A program made the translations under genes and the position numbers. 5,473 nt of DNA from Phycisphaerales bacterium UBA7708 (GTDB taxonomy: Bacteria > Planctomycetota > Phycisphaerae > Sedimentisphaerales > Anaerohalosphaeraceae): assembly GCA_002482415.1 (NCBI GenBank), contig DLFY01000272.1, positions 1 to 5,473 of the forward strand. The letters are read 5' to 3'. This document shows, piece after piece, positions 3,580 through 5,473 of the stretch (position 1 is its first letter; every line of letters begins with the position of its first letter). Under the pieces are notes generated by a model. It did no database searches. It had not been told where the DNA came from and was given only the letters and a program-made list of their open reading frames with translations.

Positions 3580-5473
3580 ACCTATCCATGGTGGTTGAAG
3601 CTATTGGCGGTCTGCTGCTGCGCAACTCGCTGGCCGGGGCGATTTTGATTTGTCTTGTGTTAACGGTCAGAAGCCTGTTTCGTAATCGCATTTCTCCGCA
3701 ATGGATGTTCTGGCTGTGGATGCTGGTGATTTTGCGATTTATCACCCCCTGGTCGATTCCCAGCCCGGTGAGCCTGCTGAACCTGCTCGAACCGGCAAAG
3801 GCATCAGTCGCGCCGTTGCTGGAGCGACAGGCCCCGACGGTTTACCGCAGTCCGGCAGAAACCGCAACAACGCCGACTTTACTTGATATGCCTCTGGCAA
3901 CACCTTCACCAAGCAGCTCTACTCAAAACGCTGCACCCGAATCCACTCTTTCTTTGGCCATAATTCTGGCTGGAGTCTGGGCTGTCGGTGCGGGATGTGT
4001 TGCGATATTTATTCTGATTCAAAGCCTGTATTTCTGGGTGGTTATCCGCCGGGAAAAGCCGGTCATCCGTCAGGATGTACTGGAAATCCTGGAGGAGTGC
4101 AAGGAACAGCTTGGGATTTGCACGCTGCTGTGTATCGTGCAGACCCGCCGAATTCACACGCCGGCACTGATGGGTTTTATTCGTCCCCGTCTGGTTTTTC
4201 CGGAAGGATTGCTCGATACTCTCAGTACCGGCCAGCTTCGCCATATCCTGCTGCACGAACTGTCACACCTGAAACGGCTCGATATCGTAATTGGCTGGGC
4301 GATGGCGGCAGTCGAGGTACTGCACTGGTTTAATCCGCTGGTCTGGGTGGCCGCAAGGCAGATGCACCGCGACCGCGAACTGGCCTGTGATGCCGATGTC
4401 CTGTCGGCGATGGATCAGCACCATGTCCGCGATTACGGCATGACTCTGCTGCACCTGATGGAAACGATGTCCAATCGTCCGCTCGGAATTGGTCTGAGCG
4501 GGATTATGGAGAATAAATCTTTTGTGCGAAGGAGAATAGAAATGATTGCATTCAATCGTTCCGGTAAAAAAATATGGGGGCTGATGTTGCTGGCTGTCAC
4601 CGCAGCGGTTCTCATTGCAGTAACCGGGTCGCGGGATATGGTTGCGGCCGCTGAACCCAATTCCGTTGAAGTCGAAGTATCCGGCCCGCCGGTCATTGTC
4701 AAGACCAGTCCCGAGGCTTTTGCCAAAGATGTGGACCCCGCGACGACGGCAATTACCGTGACATTCAACCAGAAAATGCGGGATGGGAGCTGGTCGTGGA
4801 CCGGCGGCGGGGAGACCTATCCGGAACCGGTTGGCTCGCCGAGCTATCTGCCGGACATGAAAACCTGTCAGCGCAATGTCAAATTGCAGCCGGGCAAGGT
4901 CTATTGGATTGGCGTCAACAGCCCCTCTCACAAAAATTTCAAAAATGAGCGAGGCGAACCGGCGCCCTGGTATATCATTCTGTTTGCCACCAAAGATGCC
5001 AATGGCAAACCTACCCCCATCCCCGATGACCTGCTGAAGCGTGCTCAGCAGATTAACAAAGCAGCGATTGCTGCTGCGGCAGCCGAAGGGACCGGCCAGG
5101 AGAAATCCGCTGAATCCGGCGCACCGGCAATCGTCAAAACCGTTCCCGAAGCGTTTGCCAATGATGTGAATCCTGCGGCCAAATTCATCGCAGTGACCTT
5201 TGACCGCAAAATGAGGGATGGGTCCTGGTCATGGACCGGCGGCGGCGAGACCTATCCGGAACTGGCTGGTTCGCCGAGTTATCTGCCCGATATGAAGACC
5301 TGTCGGGTCAATGTCAAACTTGAGCCGGGCAAGGTGTATTGTGTTGGCATTAACAGCCCGTCACATAAGAATTTCAAATCCGAAACCGGCGTGCCTGCCC
5401 CATGGTATATCATCCTGTTTGCGACCAAAGACGCCGCAGGCAATCCAACGCCAATTCCTGATGACATGCTGGA
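3576..5473 (+). CDS. BlaR1/MecR1-like M56 membrane metalloprotease with tandem Ig-like domains, 3' end outside window
   Basis: The frame is open from ATG 3576 to the window end (632 full codons, no stop). AAGGAGG at 3562-3568 and the ATGA overlap with the repressor gene support this start. Membrane segments are visible at about residues 12-31, 42-58, 126-155, 236-258 and 334-351. The zinc-protease site is H227-E228-L229-S230-H231, with E268 and D272 in RELACDAD as the third-ligand region. An M56 landmark, TPALMGFIRPRLVFP, lies upstream, as in BlaR1/MecR1. In those proteins a sensor signal activates the cytoplasmic protease, which inactivates the BlaI/MecI repressor. After the last membrane segment there is no penicillin-binding (transpeptidase-like) domain. 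Instead two Ig-like repeats (373-487 and 518-632) are joined by an Ala/Glu-rich linker. These resemble SbsA/Big_5-type Ig domains found in planctomycete M56 proteins. More repeats or another domain may follow. The stimulus is unknown. The M56 assignment is firm; the Ig-fold and sensor role are inferred. Confidence 0.93.
   Translation, partial: MNLSMVVEAIGGLLLRNSLAGAILICLVLTVRSLFRNRISPQWMFWLWMLVILRFITPWSIPSPVSLLNLLEPAKASVAPLLERQAPTVYRSPAETATTPTLLDMPLATPSPSSSTQNAAPESTLSLAIILAGVWAVGAGCVAIFILIQSLYFWVVIRREKPVIRQDVLEILEECKEQLGICTLLCIVQTRRIHTPALMGFIRPRLVFPEGLLDTLSTGQLRHILLHELSHLKRLDIVIGWAMAAVEVLHWFNPLVWVAARQMHRDRELACDADVLSAMDQHHVRDYGMTLLHLMETMSNRPLGIGLSGIMENKSFVRRRIEMIAFNRSGKKIWGLMLLAVTAAVLIAVTGSRDMVAAAEPNSVEVEVSGPPVIVKTSPEAFAKDVDPATTAITVTFNQKMRDGSWSWTGGGETYPEPVGSPSYLPDMKTCQRNVKLQPGKVYWIGVNSPSHKNFKNERGEPAPWYIILFATKDANGKPTPIPDDLLKRAQQINKAAIAAAAAEGTGQEKSAESGAPAIVKTVPEAFANDVNPAAKFIAVTFDRKMRDGSWSWTGGGETYPELAGSPSYLPDMKTCRVNVKLEPGKVYCVGINSPSHKNFKSETGVPAPWYIILFATKDAAGNPTPIPDDML
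4692..5038 (+). repeat. Ig-like repeat unit 1 within the M56 gene
   Basis: This unit encodes residues 373-487, from VIVKTSPEAF to PIPDDLL. Landmarks are ITVTFNQKMRDGSWSWTGGG, YLPDMKTC, LQPGKVYWIG and APWYIILFATKD. It aligns without gaps to unit 2 at a spacing of 435 bp (145 codons). The DP-hydrophobic-VTF-KM pattern is typical of Ig-like Big_5 domains. Confidence 0.85.
5127..5473 (+). repeat. Ig-like repeat unit 2 within the M56 gene (ends at window edge)
   Basis: This unit encodes residues 518-632 and matches unit 1 at 91 of 115 positions by hand count (about 79%). Conserved blocks include MRDGSWSWTGGGETYPE, GSPSYLPDMKTC, NSPSHKNFK and APWYIILFATKD. The 30-codon linker (5039-5126) is not repeated. 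The high identity indicates a fairly recent internal duplication or gene-conversion exchange. The window ends where the unit ends, so further copies cannot be seen. Confidence 0.85.

Noticed and set aside
4263..4931. Long minus-strand ORF of 222 codons opposite the M56 gene
   Set aside because: It is the antisense of the HExxH and Ig-repeat coding region. The protein has no recognisable motif or membrane pattern, and the plus-strand frame is clearly the real gene.

Overview
The window looks like chromosomal DNA of a bacterium with moderate GC. It carries five protein-coding genes, two of them cut by the window ends. The gene mix suggests an anaerobic or facultative member of the Planctomycetota/PVC lineage, perhaps Phycisphaerae-like: a DUF4874/DUF4832 protein, a polyferredoxin-type protein, a FtsQ-like protein, and a BlaI/M56 regulator pair whose protease carries Ig-like repeats. 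This placement is inferred from remembered family distributions; no rRNA or other marker gene is present.

Left part (1-2066): the 3' end of a DUF4874/DUF4832 gene on the plus strand converges, across a 43-bp gap, on a complete minus-strand gene. That gene (1068-2066, GTG start) encodes a single-pass membrane protein with FtsQ/DivIB-like architecture. A divergent intergenic region (2067-2250) follows. It holds three inverted repeats, one of them a long hairpin just upstream of the next start codon.

Middle (2251-3128): a monocistronic gene for a 255-residue ferredoxin-like protein. It has an N-terminal di-cluster domain, whose second cluster motif lacks one canonical cysteine, and a cysteine-rich C-terminal domain. 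It is closed by a clear rho-independent terminator at 3097-3128.

Right part (3149-5473): a compact two-gene regulatory operon. A near-consensus sigma-70 promoter is overlaid by two perfect 16-bp palindromes, the expected kind of BlaI operator. It drives a BlaI/MecI-type repressor (3205-3579), which overlaps by ATGA a BlaR1/MecR1-type M56 membrane metalloprotease (3576 to beyond the window end). The protease keeps the HExxH active site. Its visible C-terminal sensor region consists of two tandem Ig-like repeats (about 79% identical by hand count) and no penicillin-binding domain. The pair is therefore best read as a signal-activated protease/repressor switch of unknown stimulus. This is the most interesting part of the window.
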